A program made the translations under genes and the position numbers. From Rhyacichthys aspro (lineage: Eukaryota > Chordata > Actinopteri > Gobiiformes > Rhyacichthyidae), in contig CM072160.1 of assembly GCA_036850595.1 (NCBI GenBank), positions 5,907,773 through 5,971,772 on the forward strand: a stretch of DNA of 64,000 nt, given 5' to 3'. Below the pieces are notes generated by a model that made no database searches, was not told where the DNA came from, and saw only the letters and a list, made by a program, of their open reading frames with translations. This document shows, one piece after another, positions 12,001-24,509 of this stretch (within the stretch, counting starts at the first letter, position 1; each line of letters starts with the position of its first letter).

Positions 12001-13283
12001 TCTGACCATCTGTCCTCAATGTACATGTGCTATATATTTAATGTGGTGCTAACATTTGGGCATACTCCCTGTGCAGCATCACTGCAGGAAGTGCGGCAAA
12101 GCAGTTTGTGGAAAATGTAGTTCAAAACGCTCCACATACCCAATCATGGGCTTTGAGTTCCCGGTGAGAGTTTGTGACATCTGCTTTGACACCATCAAAG
12201 AAGAAGAGTAAGTAGAGGGGCCTTTAGTTTACTCTTTTCTATAATTGTCAGTAATTTTGTTGCTGTTTTTTTATTGCATTAAAACGTACATTGAAATTTA
12301 AGTGCAAAAATATTTTCATAAAAAGTTAAAGCATCATACTTCACAACAACAAATCTTGTGTGTGTTGCAGTCGAACGCCCCTGGCCACCTTCCATGAGGG
12401 CAAACACAACATTGCCCACATGGACATGGACCCGTCCAGAGGCCTGATGGTCACTTGTGGAAGCGATCGCATTGTTAAGGTCAACAACTGTTCTTTGATA
12501 CCAGCATATTTGTGAATGTGATTAGACACAAATAGCATCAAAGCAAATAAATTCTGTTTCACCATCAAATTTAGTTATGTGTACCCGTCTTAGAACAAGG
12601 TTTGTGCAGAACATAAATTGACACACAGTTCTAGATAGACATAAATGCTAAAACATACAACAGGCAGACCTTCCCTTAGCAGCTTAGAAGAAAATAATTA
12701 ACAAGCAGAAAAGTTCAGATTTCATACTAGGGGCCATATTTTTTATGCCATATGAAGATTTGTTGGCTTTATCTAAGTGATTCACCATTGTCAAGGTGTA
12801 AAGGCTAAATTACTTGTTTCTCATATTTGTCTTGAGACTGTTTTTATTAGAGAATAACTTTGTTAGCGGATTTTATTTGAATGTATTCTTCCAAGATATT
12901 CCCTGCAAATGTTGGGAGTTGAAAAACAATGAAGAATACGTAATTTCATTCCTAAATTAACATTTATATTATATGGAGAGCCATGGGTATTGAATCAAAA
13001 AGGATTATCATTACACTGTGATTAATTTTTCATAAAGAAATCCTGCTTATTATTGCCTCAAATTCTGTCATTGTTTAAGTCCCACTTAACAAAAGTTCAT
13101 AAACCATTCAATCAGCATCATCATTTGTCCCACACTATGGAAGTTTGTAGTTAAGGAGTTTTTAATGACAACTTTGTGCGTCTCTGTTCCTGTCAAATTC
13201 TAACTGGCTGCTTGTCTCCACAGATCTGGGACATGACGCAGGTGGTTGGTTGTAGCTTAGCAACAGGCTTCTCTCCGCGCTGA
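6029..13283 (+). CDS. wdfy1: WD repeat and FYVE domain-containing protein 1
   Basis: This is a PI3P-binding endosomal adaptor with a seven-blade WD40 propeller and an inserted FYVE zinc finger. Coding exons: 6029-6165, 7496-7563, 7663-7736, 7871-7925, 9369-9519, 9611-9723, 10780-10906, 11539-11644, 11891-11992, 12077-12207, 12371-12479, 13224-13283. They join in phase to 410 aa, the length I recall for human WDFY1 (WDFY2 about 400). WD-type segments include STGHDKSVSWM, FSGASDHSVIMWD and CSADGGIAVWN. The FYVE domain has eight zinc-ligand cysteines at 287, 290, 314, 317, 322, 325, 344 and 347, with the RQHHCRKCG core. The C-terminal propeller strand is restored by the last two exons. The intron at 9520-9610 looks U12-type. 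The donor at 12480 (GTCAAC) is weak, but the protein continues correctly (IVK then IWDMT). Synteny and length favour wdfy1 over wdfy2. Confidence 0.95.
9520..9610 (+). other. Probable U12-type (minor spliceosome) intron of wdfy1
   Basis: The intron begins GTATCCTTTT, an exact match to the U12 5' splice-site consensus (RTATCCTTT), and is unlike the GTAAGT/GTGAGT donors of its neighbours. Near the 3' end, CACCCTGAC (9591-9599) resembles the U12 branch site TTCCTTRAY at 6 of 9 positions, including the terminal TRAY core. Its branch A at 9598 is 13 nt before the first exon base. There is no polypyrimidine tract before the AG, which also fits. Splicing here gives the expected CLQ-YDHETQ protein junction. 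Confidence 0.85.
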
Positions 13284-15996
13284 TTGGTCCTGCCCACTAC
13301 ATCGTCCCTTTGGTGGCCCGCCCCCTCTTCCAATGTCATGGAAACCCCTTTGTACAGTCCACCTCCCCATCACGCCTGGGCTCTGCAGCTACGACCAGGC
13401 CTGCTAAAGGCGAATGTGTGAGCCCTCCACATTCCTCTCATAACAGCCACCAATGTCAGTCGTACAAGACGGCAATGACTTTTTGCTCTGACTCAAACTG
13501 ACCCGAAGCACAATAATGTGTGTGTGTGTGCATGTACGTATTGTTCTCATTTCTCCTATGGGAGGAATGCTATTGATATTAGTGTTTACATTACTTTATT
13601 CTTAAGCTTCTTTTGACAACGGTCATTTTTAAATATCCTTGCACTGTAAACTTAGGTTTCACTGACCTGCCCTTTGTGTACAAACATTAGCTTGCTGTTG
13701 CTACTAAGGCCTACTAACTACATATTATTACTTATAGTGAATCCCAACATCCTTAAAGAGTCCTTTCCCTCTCTATTCCTTATTTCCTTTTCACTAGTTG
13801 GCCTTAAATCACTCTCAGGAGTTTTGCATTTGACTTTGCTGGGCTTTAAGTAAGACATAACCATTGCTAGCTAGAAAAATCTTCTTGAAGGATAATGTTT
13901 TTGTTTTGTTTTTTACTAAAATGCTTCCTTAACAAAGTACCTAGCTGTGATTTGACAGTTACTTTCCATCTAAACACATAATTTAGTCTAGTTTTCCCAC
14001 AGAAGCACTTACTGTGCAGGTACTAAAAACGACAAATGTAGCACTAACGCTGTGTGAGCTAATTTACCGTCAGAACAGGACAGCAACGGTTCCTTCAAGA
14101 CGCCTTATAGAGAAGGAGGAATCTCTCACAAAGCCTTGGTAGTTTGTCTGTGCTTACGACTGTTGGCTCTCGTACTCACCTTGTTGTAAAGCTCTTGATG
14201 TCTGGTTCTTTTCATCTTTTTTCTTTATAGTTGTGTGCTTTGCTTTTTCCCCACACACATCAAACCATCCCATAACTGCTGCACTGAATTGCACAAATCA
14301 CAGTTTTGTTTTGTACCTTGTAATCTGGGAGAGATATTGTCCGGATTCAATGAAGCGTCAATGTAAATAGCGACTAATAACTTCAAATGTTAGACTAACG
14401 CTTGCCTTATTGTACGTGGAGCAACGACCATTACAATGTTGAACTTTCAAATTTCCAAATGTAGGCACATTCCAGTTTTTTGATCATGTAGTGTATATTT
14501 ATATATGTAGTAAAATATTTATCTATTATCACTGTAAATGGCTGTTTTCATTGACATTTTTTCCTCAAACTAATTAGAACTACAATGAAATTCAGAGAAA
14601 AAATTTGTGAAGCACATACAATCTCTGTAATGGATTGTTGTCACATTAATTGATATGCTTTTGGTGTGACTTTACCTACCGTGGTTATCAAATGCCGACA
14701 ATTTCGCTGACTTTTGTAAACATACAATGAAAATGAGAGCAAATATTGACTGATTAAAATTATCAATAGCTATTTTTTTTTGCAGTGGTGTTAAAATAAG
14801 TTTGTTGAAATTATGCAATGTATGGTAATTGTTCTGCATTACCAGAAATTTTGCAAAAAAAAGTAGTAGTAGTAGTAGGGTAAAGTAAAGTAGTAAAGTA
14901 ACCTTTCTAAACATTCAGAAGCTGAGCTATTACTGAATCAGGGAATATTTGCATTTGTCAGTTCACATTTAGTCTAACGCTTTCTAAGACCACCCCTCAC
15001 AAACTGCCCACAGGGACTTACAGGGTTATTTTCACTGCAGTTGTACAATCAGGAGTCAGCTCTCTGTCCCCCTTCAGTCGACAGGACACTTCTAATGGTC
15101 ATTATGTCTTATCAAGCCATTGTAACAGATTGTACTCTGTGATAAAAGACTAAAACACCAGATGGACAAGATGTTGATGTTGATAGAGGGCTGTCTGCTA
15201 ATGAAATAGATAAGCAGATTACAGCAGGAAGGTTTCAGATTTTGTCAGTGTTGTATTGTTTTGTTTTTTTAATTATTTTTAGTTCATCAAAATTAGAAAG
15301 GGTTGTTTCATGTTAATGTGAGCTTTCATACGATTAATTTTCTACCATAGCGCCCATCACCAAACTCTGTAAATTTATTTCTGGCTTGAATTTTTTTCTT
15401 CTTTGCTTGTATGAAAATATAAAATGATAAACACAACACTGTAGTTTTTGCTCCAGTTTTTCATTAATATGAGGCAAGTAAGATTAAGTTCAGTTTGGTT
15501 TTCACTGAAAATGAAACACCAAAACAAAGTTATCAACAGTGTATAATCACTTCAAAATAACAGCTTTCACCCGTTTGCCTATCTTAGACGTGAAATTGGT
15601 ATAATGGACGTGTAAAGCACCACAGAACCCAGAGGAGGTGCTGTTATTTTCACAGGTGCCCTTAAAGGACAAATTCTGGTGCTGCCAGAAAAAGACAGTA
15701 TATACAGTATTTCTCCCTTTTCTTTCAGTACCCTGTACTTTCTACACACAGAAAATAACTCTTAATGTAAAATTTGACAGTGAGTACTAAGTTTCCACTG
15801 GGTTTGTTCAGAGACAGCTACATGTCCATTTAGGATGATCTTAACTCTAAAACAAAGGGTATGAAATGTTTGTATTTAACCAAAAATGACACACTGCACT
15901 TTAGAAGTATATCTCAAATAATGGTGTATTTCTCCAACACTGCACAGAAATGAAAGAGACGTTCAAAGGATCTAGACAAAAGACACATATGCCAAC

Positions 15997-16002
15997 TTTA
16001 TT
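15997..16002 (-). promoter_or_regulatory. Candidate dhrs12 polyadenylation signal
   Basis: AATAAA on the minus strand about 1.1 kb downstream of the dhrs12 stop codon. It is the first canonical signal that I noticed in that direction. Confidence 0.45.
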
Positions 16003-16545
16003 CAAGCATGTGTACAAAAGATGTACTCTGGTCAGTCAGTACAAAGTCTGAAGGTGCCTGGCAGATATTATTAAGTTATAAATACTTGTTTTTTATTGCA
16101 CATGTCAAGTGATGCTGCTGTTACTGCTCATAAATAACACACAAGAGCACTTCTCCAGCCTCAGCTCAACTTGTCAAGGCACTACAACAAAGATAACAAA
16201 TACACAACTACAGTTACCACTATAGCAGTTTATGAACCTCAAGAAACAGACTTTGGAAGTAGTCAGGACAAAAGTTTGAGATTAAACCTGAAACTGAAGT
16301 TGCGTGGGTGACTTTGGTCAGCTCAGATTCCCATCTGATTGACAACCTAATAAAGCCACAACAGTGTTTTCTCTACCGGCAGATAAATCAAGAGAAAAGC
16401 AGCACCACTGTCAAACATTCTTACATTAAGTGTTAGTCCCTTAAAAACTGCAGTAGAAATACATTAAAAGCAATAAAGGGACAATATGTACATTTTTTTT
16501 GCTGTTATATACTAAAACATAATGAGAGCCGAAGACGTATATGTG

Positions 16546-16905
16546 TTGTATTAGAAAAAAATCACAAGAGACAAAGTGCAGTCCTAGCCGTTGTGTTACA
16601 TGGATTTGTGCAGCTCCAAGCCACAGTCAAACAGAGATATCACAGTAAACCATACCACTGAGTTGATGTTTTGAAAGTACATTTTCTTGCTATAAATGGG
16701 ACAAGTCTAAATTCCATAAAATATATTTTCACTGCAAGATTAGAACCAAAGATGATGTTATTTTGTATTAGACAAAGAAAGTGCAGTCCTAGCCTTTCTG
16801 TATAAGTTTGTATCTTTAAGTGGACGTGTGCAGAGCTAAGCACCATTCCAGAAACCACATTGAATTGTAAATCTGTGTGGATGTTTTGGGGATATTACAT
16901 TTATG
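16546..16905 (-). repeat. Local duplication in dhrs12 3' UTR (unit about 217 bp)
   Basis: On the plus strand, TTGTATTAGA followed within 40 nt by AAAGTGCAGTCCTAGCC occurs at 16546 and again at 16763, and the similarity continues with decay (GTGCAG at about 16608 and 16828; TTGATGTTTTG against GTGGATGTTTTGG). The offset is near 217 nt. A third, weaker copy may run to about 17040. Confidence 0.6.
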
Positions 16906-17101
16906 GAAGTATTGTGCAAAAAGATATAAGGTTAAAATATCGTAATTGTGGTGTATCTATATAATTAAGAGTAAGATTAGTGCGACGTTTGTAAGGCCAA
17001 GTGTCCATCCCAAAAACAACCTGAACCATTTTGAAGCTGTGCCACCATCATTATAAAGTTGGCTGTGTTAATGTACGTTGCACTTGTTTCCAGCCGTCGT
17101 C

Positions 17102-20100
17102 TCACTGCGGCTGAAATGTCTTGGCCATGTCCTCGAGCAGAGCCATTAACTTCTGCTCCTCCAGCGGAGAGCTGTGGGTCCAGGCCAGCGGCAAGTGGGT
17201 GGGCACCATCTTACGGTCTGCAAACAAACAAACGCATGTTGACTTTAACAAGAAATCTTCCATGAGTACCTAACCTCTTTTCTTGGCTGAAGAAATGCAA
17301 ACATACAGCAGGGTTAATTTTTAACCATCCTCTTTGAGAGAACAAAATTAAAACCTCTGACAAAGACTGACAAGCACAAATCTCTAAAGAGTTAATGACT
17401 AAGATTTTGTCTGAATTAATTAACTTGATGATATATGACTCATGCGTCCAATACTGAATTTATGTCTCAGAAAGGCTGTACAGTTTTCAGTTATCTTTTG
17501 AGACACAGTATCTATATCTAAGCCTGTTTTATTCTGTGTAACTGAATGATCTTGAAGAGCATATCCAGTCTCCATTGATCTCAATTTATATGTTTAATTA
17601 ACTACTTTTATTTAGCCCAACTTTACAACAAAAGTAATCTCCACAGCACTTAAGGAAACCCCACAAATTGTTTTAAGCAACGGAACAATGGACACCTGAA
17701 AAACCTTTTAAAAGCATCAAAAACACCTGTATTCTTGTGTGTGGGGTGGATATCAATCCCTAAGGTTTCTATGAACTCTGTGATATTTGCCTGCAGTGAT
17801 TTATTGTTTTAGTGGTAAATACTCCAATGTTAGTTTTGGCACCTGTAGCTGTGTGGATCGGAGAGAGCTGACAAGAGATAGAATAAAGAAACAAAGCCAA
17901 ACTTGGACACCTCACAACTGACTACGAGGCAGGATTTCATTGAGCAGTACTCAATCTCCAAACACCAGTGTAACCTCAAATGAAAGGAGTAGTGTGATTA
18001 CCATAAACCATTTCAATTTCTGTAAAAAAGATAAAACCAAAAAGAGGTAAGAAAAAAGTATTTGCTTTAAACCGTAAAGCCACTGGGGTCATTGTGTTTT
18101 TGTGCACACTACACTGTGTGTTTGTGTGAACTGTACTCTCTGGCAGTATCTGGCACCAAAAGCAGCCCTCTCCAGCTGCAGTGGACACAGGCCAAAGCCC
18201 CAGTCCGACCCATCGCAACAAACACATTCTCCATTTGTCTGCTCTAATTCAGGAGGAAGTTTCTGATTTGTATTAACCTTTTCAACAAAATATGAATCAC
18301 ATTTCTAGATCCAGCAAACAGATGAAACCTGCATGACCTCAAATGTCCCTCCTTTGGCCACTTTCAAAACCAAACTGAAAACTTTCCTGTAAGTTTTATA
18401 CCAATTTCAATAGCCAATACTTTTTCTCGTTTCCTATTGATTTCTAAAAACAAGAAGGACTGAATGGCTCAAAACTCAAAAAGATACCATTTTCATGTTG
18501 TCCAGTCAGTAATATGGCTGGCTCAGTCCCTCTGCTTTACAACAAACCGACAATATAATGTCAGGGTATCCTGTCCACTTCTTTCCAATCAGAAGTGAGA
18601 ATTCAGCAAATAGTGTGTCAATGTGTTTATAATGAGGCAAACCAGAAAAACCAAAAAAAAAAAAAAAAAATAGCAGCAGGTGAGTTGTAGACATACTTTC
18701 TGAAGTAAATGCACAAGTTCTTTCCATTACTGCTTTTGTTAATAGTAAAATACAACTGCACACAATGAGTGTGTTACATGTACTTCAGTATCTCAGTTTT
18801 GGGAGATTGGGTTTTTTACATATCCCGTTTTTGTCTTTGTGTATAAAAATCATATTCTGATTTTTAGAAACCAAGAGAAGCCATTTTCCTGGTTTTGAGG
18901 AACCTGGATATTCTACCTGGAGGCCTCCAAAAGAAACTAGGAAACTGTGGCATGTACACTCTGTGTCCCAGTTTCTGAAAGCTGCTGGCAAACTGCACAT
19001 GTGCAACTAAATCGAGAGTGATTGAGTGATGAGCACAGCAAACATGGCAGGAGCTGCAACTTTAAAACAGCAACGAAAAGCAAACTTGGAAATGTCATAT
19101 CCCAATTAGAGCCATAACAGGCATAATCAACCATGATCACGATCAATCAAGGGCATTTAAAGGCACTCAGTAAGTCAGTTGAATTAGATAATATGTGCTA
19201 TACAAATAAAGCTGCTTTTGCATTTGCCTGAATAGTTAAAATATTGGTGAGATACCTTGATAGAAGCGCCCACTGGGATTTTTCTTTGCAGCCTCAGCCA
19301 CAGCCAGCCACACCACAGTGTCAGCTCCTTGCTCTGGGGTCCGCAGACTGTCCTTCATGGAGCGGTGGAAGTCCGGCATGGCTTTGGCCACAGCTGGAAC
19401 ACACAGACAGAAGTATGAGTTAGCTATTAAATGGTATTATAGTGTACAGACTGGGCAGACCAGGGCATGACTAAGACTAAAGGGCACCATATACCATGTC
19501 AGATTTAGTTCAGAAAGTGACAGACTGTGTAATGAGTATAAATAGTCTGTACCTGGAGTGTCAACCCAGCCAGGGTGCATGACAGAGAAGTGAATGTTAG
19601 TGTGAGCCTTGGCCAGCTGCTCTGTCAGGACCACCTGCTGCCTCTGGAAAATACACATGTCAAGCAAAAAAGTAGTGACCCAGATCTCATGTCTTTATGA
19701 CGTCTGAACTAGAGTCATGGTACAAATGTGAGCGTGAATCATATTTAGACATTACTCTTTGCATTGAATTGGCCTAAATTTGAATGGTTGCAATGTGATA
19801 TCTTCAGTTTTTTATTACTAATAGACATGAGTTTTTTTTAATTTAACGCTTGTCAATCACGAAATAGAAAACAGTCAACTGGATACAAACCGGAGCCCTA
19901 TTATGTTCTCATACTACATAATCAAAACATTAAAAGTATGCAGGGCTACTCTATTCCTTGTAATTATTTGCACACACATTTATCTGCTCATGCCAGGTTT
20001 GTTACTGATTGTTGTTTTTTTGTGCATAAGGGACAGCTCAGCCATAAACCAGAGCGTCAAACAAAAACATAACATCTAGGTATGAGTTCAAATTGAGCAT

Positions 20101-23100
20101 TACAGCTGTCAGTATAAACAAAGTCATAAATAAGTTCTTACTTTGTGCTGGGCGTAGACCATGGTGCCGTCAAAGCGACCCCTGTCCGACTGGAGGTTTC
20201 CTATCCTCAGCTTCTGCACTAACATCCCGCCTGAGGACACAGTGATCTGGAAACAGAGGGATCATGAACTGCAGATGGAAATGTCTACAAGCCTTGGACC
20301 TAAGTACAAATGCCTATTTCTGGATTGTCTTGGGATAATTGTGGCAAGAAAGAGAATTATTGTTTGATATCGTTTGACTTGCAATAGCTATGATACCAGA
20401 GACAAATGGTTTTCCTAATTATAGGTAAAATAATACAGTAGGACATATAAGTAAAGGTAAATTTGAGACTCTAAATTGAATAGTTGTCAGTGCTCTGACA
20501 GCTGTCCACAGCAATTCATGATTTTTGATGGAAAGATCACAAAATTACTACATATTTTACATTGTACTACTCTACTACTGCTATAATCAATCTACATAAA
20601 ACTAAATGCAATATCTTAAACTATACTGGTAATAAACTATGTCTAAATAACAGCGTAAGACCTGAAATTGAGTATGGCTTCACTGTATCAGAATGAACCT
20701 GTGTGTGCAGGTCTCACCACTCTAGGGTCGGCGCTCTTCTCTATCAGAGGAATGAGACTCTTGGTGAGAATGTAAACCCCTGGTGGTTGTGAAATAAAGC
20801 AGAAGAGAGCAGTTAATTAATGTTTCCACATCTTCATATCTGTCGTCATCTTTTATATTCAAGAGTTATATCTTCACACTTCACCCTCTATCTGTGACTC
20901 ACCCAGGACATTGGTGGCGAAGCTCTTCTCAAGCCCTTCAGCGTTCACATCCCTCTGACTCATGATGGCTCCCGCGTTATTAATCTTCATATTTAAAATA
21001 AGAATCACAAAACATGGATGAAGTAGAAAGGGTGAGAAAATTCGGGCATGACACACTGGTATAATACTTTTGGTTTTTAATGAGGGAATAGAGGGAGTGT
21101 GGAGAGGAGATCAATTCATTTACCAGGACGTTCAGGGTCTTATATTTCCTCTTGAAGCCCTCAGCAAACTCCCAGACCTTCTTTGTCTCAGATAGATCCA
21201 AGATGTGGACATAGACATCCTGCAGACACAGAGACCATTTGCATGAATAAATTATAAATGGCCTTGGAACCTCTTTGTGAGTGTTGTATTTTTTTTTCAA
21301 ACTGTACTTTGTTTCCTGATTCCTTCACAATCTCAGCTCTGGCCTCTTCAGCCTTGTCCTTGTTTCTACAAACCATGTGAAGGGTTCCACCTGTGATAAG
21401 AAGCAAAACACACTTTTATTAAAAGTCATGGTATTTTTACTTAAAACCCATAACTTCAAATATATCACTATAATACCCCCAAAATGCATTAGGAGCTAAA
21501 ATGCAGAGTTTTGAAAAATACCATCTGTATACTAATCTAGGTTATCAGACACTTATATTAGTACTCATTACTTGGCAGTATTGGAGCTTTGTGTATTTGA
21601 CCTCCTCAAGTACTGCTATACAAGTGCATTTTCTCTATATAGTGCTTTTTGGTCATATCTCACTGTAAATGAAGATAATAAAAAAAATTAAATAATGCCC
21701 TCCTTCTAAATAATACACTTTATAAAATATCTGAAAAATCCCTAAAAGTCCCTCTTAGGAAAATAATTTCTGGTGTGGTTGGTGATGCGTTTCTTTGTCA
21801 AAAACTCGATTAATGTAGACAGTCCCCACCTTTTTTGGCGATGGCCATAGCAGTGGCTTTCCCGATGCCACTGTTGGCTCCTGTGATCATGAAAACACGT
21901 CCAGCCACGGAGACCTCCAAGTCCTTCTCCACAAAATGCTTAGAGGCAGCAAGAAAGGGATTCCTTCAACACACACAAAAAGTCATTATGAGTATTTTAC
22001 TGCATTGTTACTAGTCAGTTGATGTCCATATTTCACTTTTTACATCCACTTCCTCTTTGCAAGGGATTGTCCAATCCTCAATAGAGTTAGTTGCCACCTG
22101 TTATTTTAAAATTCCCCTGTTATGTTGTAAGATAATTCAGTACAGCAACTAAAATGGCTTAGCATTCTTTTAATATCAAATATTTGGTATAAAATGTATT
22201 TGCAATAGTGATACAATCGAAGAAACAGTGTGTTGATGTGGAGCAGTCGAAGGTCAGAGGTCATCCTGAGTACAGTATGTGGCCTCACAGCGTCACTACT
22301 TTACTGTACAGATACAATGGAGAGGACAGTGCGCCTGGCATCGTCTCTAATGGGAAGAAACTGGAGATAAGGAGGGGTTATTTCAGACCACAGTAGGATC
22401 GGTGTGTGTGTCTGCCACTTCAATTTGTCCCATTGTCCTGATGCCATTGTTGTGAACGGCATGGGAGGGGCATAAAAGGCCACAGCGAGGGGTAACAGTG
22501 AGATTAAATGGCGGCTCTGTTTGCTGGTGTCATGCAGAGAGCCATTAGTGCAGGGTCAGAGTGGGCTGCTCTCTGGGAGAAATGATAACACTGAACAAAG
22601 GGGAAGAGGGAAACAATCACCAAACCACTGTGGCACATCACCAGCCTCCAAATCCTCACAAGAAAAGGCAGAGCACAGAGCATCAGATAGGACCTGTGTG
22701 GTTCATCAGAGGGCCTAGCTATAATTGAAAAGTAATTCAACATAATCTCACACCTAATCGACAAATAGGACTAGAAGGATTTAAGTCTAGAGCTGCAACT
22801 TTACCATCGTCCTGATATCAACTTTTAAAGTGAGTCTAGGGACAGAATTTCTTTAGATACTTCAATTTCATTTGAAAACTTGTTACAACAAAGGGCCAAT
22901 GCAAATACCACTCATCATATTGTCTGTACCATGCAGCCATAATTGTCTCCTACATCTATAGTCAATTATTCCAAATCTCAAATAACCAAAAATGGTTAAA
23001 GTCTATTATTTTCAAATCACAAAGATGCAAAAGTGTATACATTATGCAACCACTCAAAGTATATTCTGTGACCTGGATCGACCTGGAAATGTCATGCACA

Positions 23101-23820
23101 AAATGTTCACATGATTAAAATATACAGAAAAGGTTATTAATTGGTAACTTTCTTTTTGATGAGAAACACAACATATTTTCAGTTCTCTGGCAATTTATGA
23201 TGTTTGTATAAATGATCTCATTAAGTTGTCTACTGTTCCACTGCCTTTTTCTTTCACATTGTTGTAACAGATGAACAAGACTCGCAAACCACTCTTCAAA
23301 ATAAAAGCCCCCTGAACATTAGAAATAAACCACTGTAAATTCTGGATAGATGTGTCACATATAATAATATAAAGGCTAAAGGTCTATATCTAGTCTATAA
23401 CGTTTTGTACATGAATAATAAAAAAAACAACTTTGTGAGCTGTGTTACGTGTCTACATACAAAACAAAAACAATGAGTTTAAAATTATTATTATTATGTT
23501 GCATTGTCAATTACAATATGAATATCACTTTATCAAGATATCTATAAATTCGAGCAGCATCTAGAAAAACAAATAATGCAGCAGTAAAGCTATAGACAAG
23601 CTATACAACTATAGAATCATCATGAAAAAAAATATGATTTTCCAAATAAGTATGTAAAGTTTTGTTAAAACCACCACTGACTACTTTAACTTTGACCTTT
23701 CTGACCTCAGCAGGTGTTAGGGTTGATGTGTGGCTCCAGTGAACAGGTGAGGAGCAGCTCTTACCTGGTGAACTCGGTGAGTCCTTTGAGAAACCAGGCA
23801 AAGTTGCGGTACAGAGACAT
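17102..23820 (-). CDS. dhrs12: Dehydrogenase/reductase SDR family member 12
   Basis: This is an NAD(P)-dependent short-chain dehydrogenase/reductase whose physiological substrate is not established. Minus-strand coding exons, 5' to 3': 23820-23765, 21963-21830, 21390-21308, 21219-21124, 20984-20903, 20779-20718, 20246-20142, 19643-19553, 19393-19256, 17217-17102. They join in phase to 320 aa (human 317). The cofactor motif TGANSGIG is at residues 46-53, NNAG at 125-128, the catalytic Ser in TVSSGG (about 175-176) and YAQHK at 202-206, so Ser, Tyr and Lys are all present. The start MSLYRNFAWFLKGL matches the family N-terminus. The gene is convergent with wdfy1 and head-to-head with ap1s3. In human DHRS12 adjoins WDFY2 rather than WDFY1. 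A related RDH-type SDR is possible but fits the N- and C-termini less well. Confidence 0.93.
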
Positions 23821-24509
23821 GGTGCTGGTGGATGAGGCTCTGCTGTGATCCCCTCTGTGCTGCCTGCCCTCAGTGCCCTGCCCGCTGCCTCTCTCCTCCG
23901 TTTTGTAGCCTGCACCGGCACCACGTGCAGATGCTCTCTTTGAATCAGCACCAGAGGCCACGTGGGGACACAGACCCCCCCAGCGGCGACAAACCGGTCC
24001 CAAACCAGTCACAAAGACCACAGACTTATTCATAGATTTACACCGGATCTCACTTATTTCACATAAGCTTCTCCGTTGTTCCAAGAGAAGCTTAATATAA
24101 ACCAGCATTTTCTGACATTTTTCTGAAGTGGTTATTAGCGCTTATCAAGTAACTAATTACAATTATTAAGCTCTAATATATGTCCAAACGATGATAACTT
24201 GATATTAAGACAAAGCTGCGTTATCTTTTCGTGTCTTATTGAACGTCTTCCGTGTTTGCTCTGCGCTGCTTCACCTGTCCTCTGAAGCCTTTCCTTCAAC
24301 CAATGAGCGTCTGGAGCGCAGCAGGGCGCGGCTGTGACTGGACCAAAGAAGGTGTAGAGCGCACTGATTTCTGGGAAGATCAACAATGTGGTCGCATCTC
24401 CTGAACGCGTAGGGCTTCATCCGACCAGGAGAAAGTAGGATTTCTGGGGTTTAACGTGCTGTAAACCTGCGGGATTTGAACTCGGTGACTTCTCTCTGAT
24501 TGTAGCAAA
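23821..24509. promoter_or_regulatory. Head-to-head promoter region of dhrs12 and ap1s3
   Basis: The two start codons point away from each other and are 689 nt apart. The region is richer in CpG than its surroundings (notably 23830-24000 and 24240-24420). It holds two CACGTG E-boxes (23922-23927, 23959-23964) and a CCAAT box (24300-24304). No other coding sequence is seen. A bidirectional promoter is an inference, because the start sites are not defined. Confidence 0.55.

Larger units (their letters stand above)
13284..17101. other. Convergent 3' UTR region of wdfy1 and dhrs12
   Basis: No coding sequence is supported here. The left part should be the wdfy1 3' UTR; a weak poly(A) signal ATTAAA lies at 14753-14758 and I see no canonical AATAAA before it. 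On the minus strand an AATAAA at 16002-15997 lies 1.1 kb past the dhrs12 stop and would define its 3' UTR. A local duplication lies at 16546-16905. The remaining sequence (about 14760-15990) is AT-rich with nothing recognisable. Confidence 0.45.
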
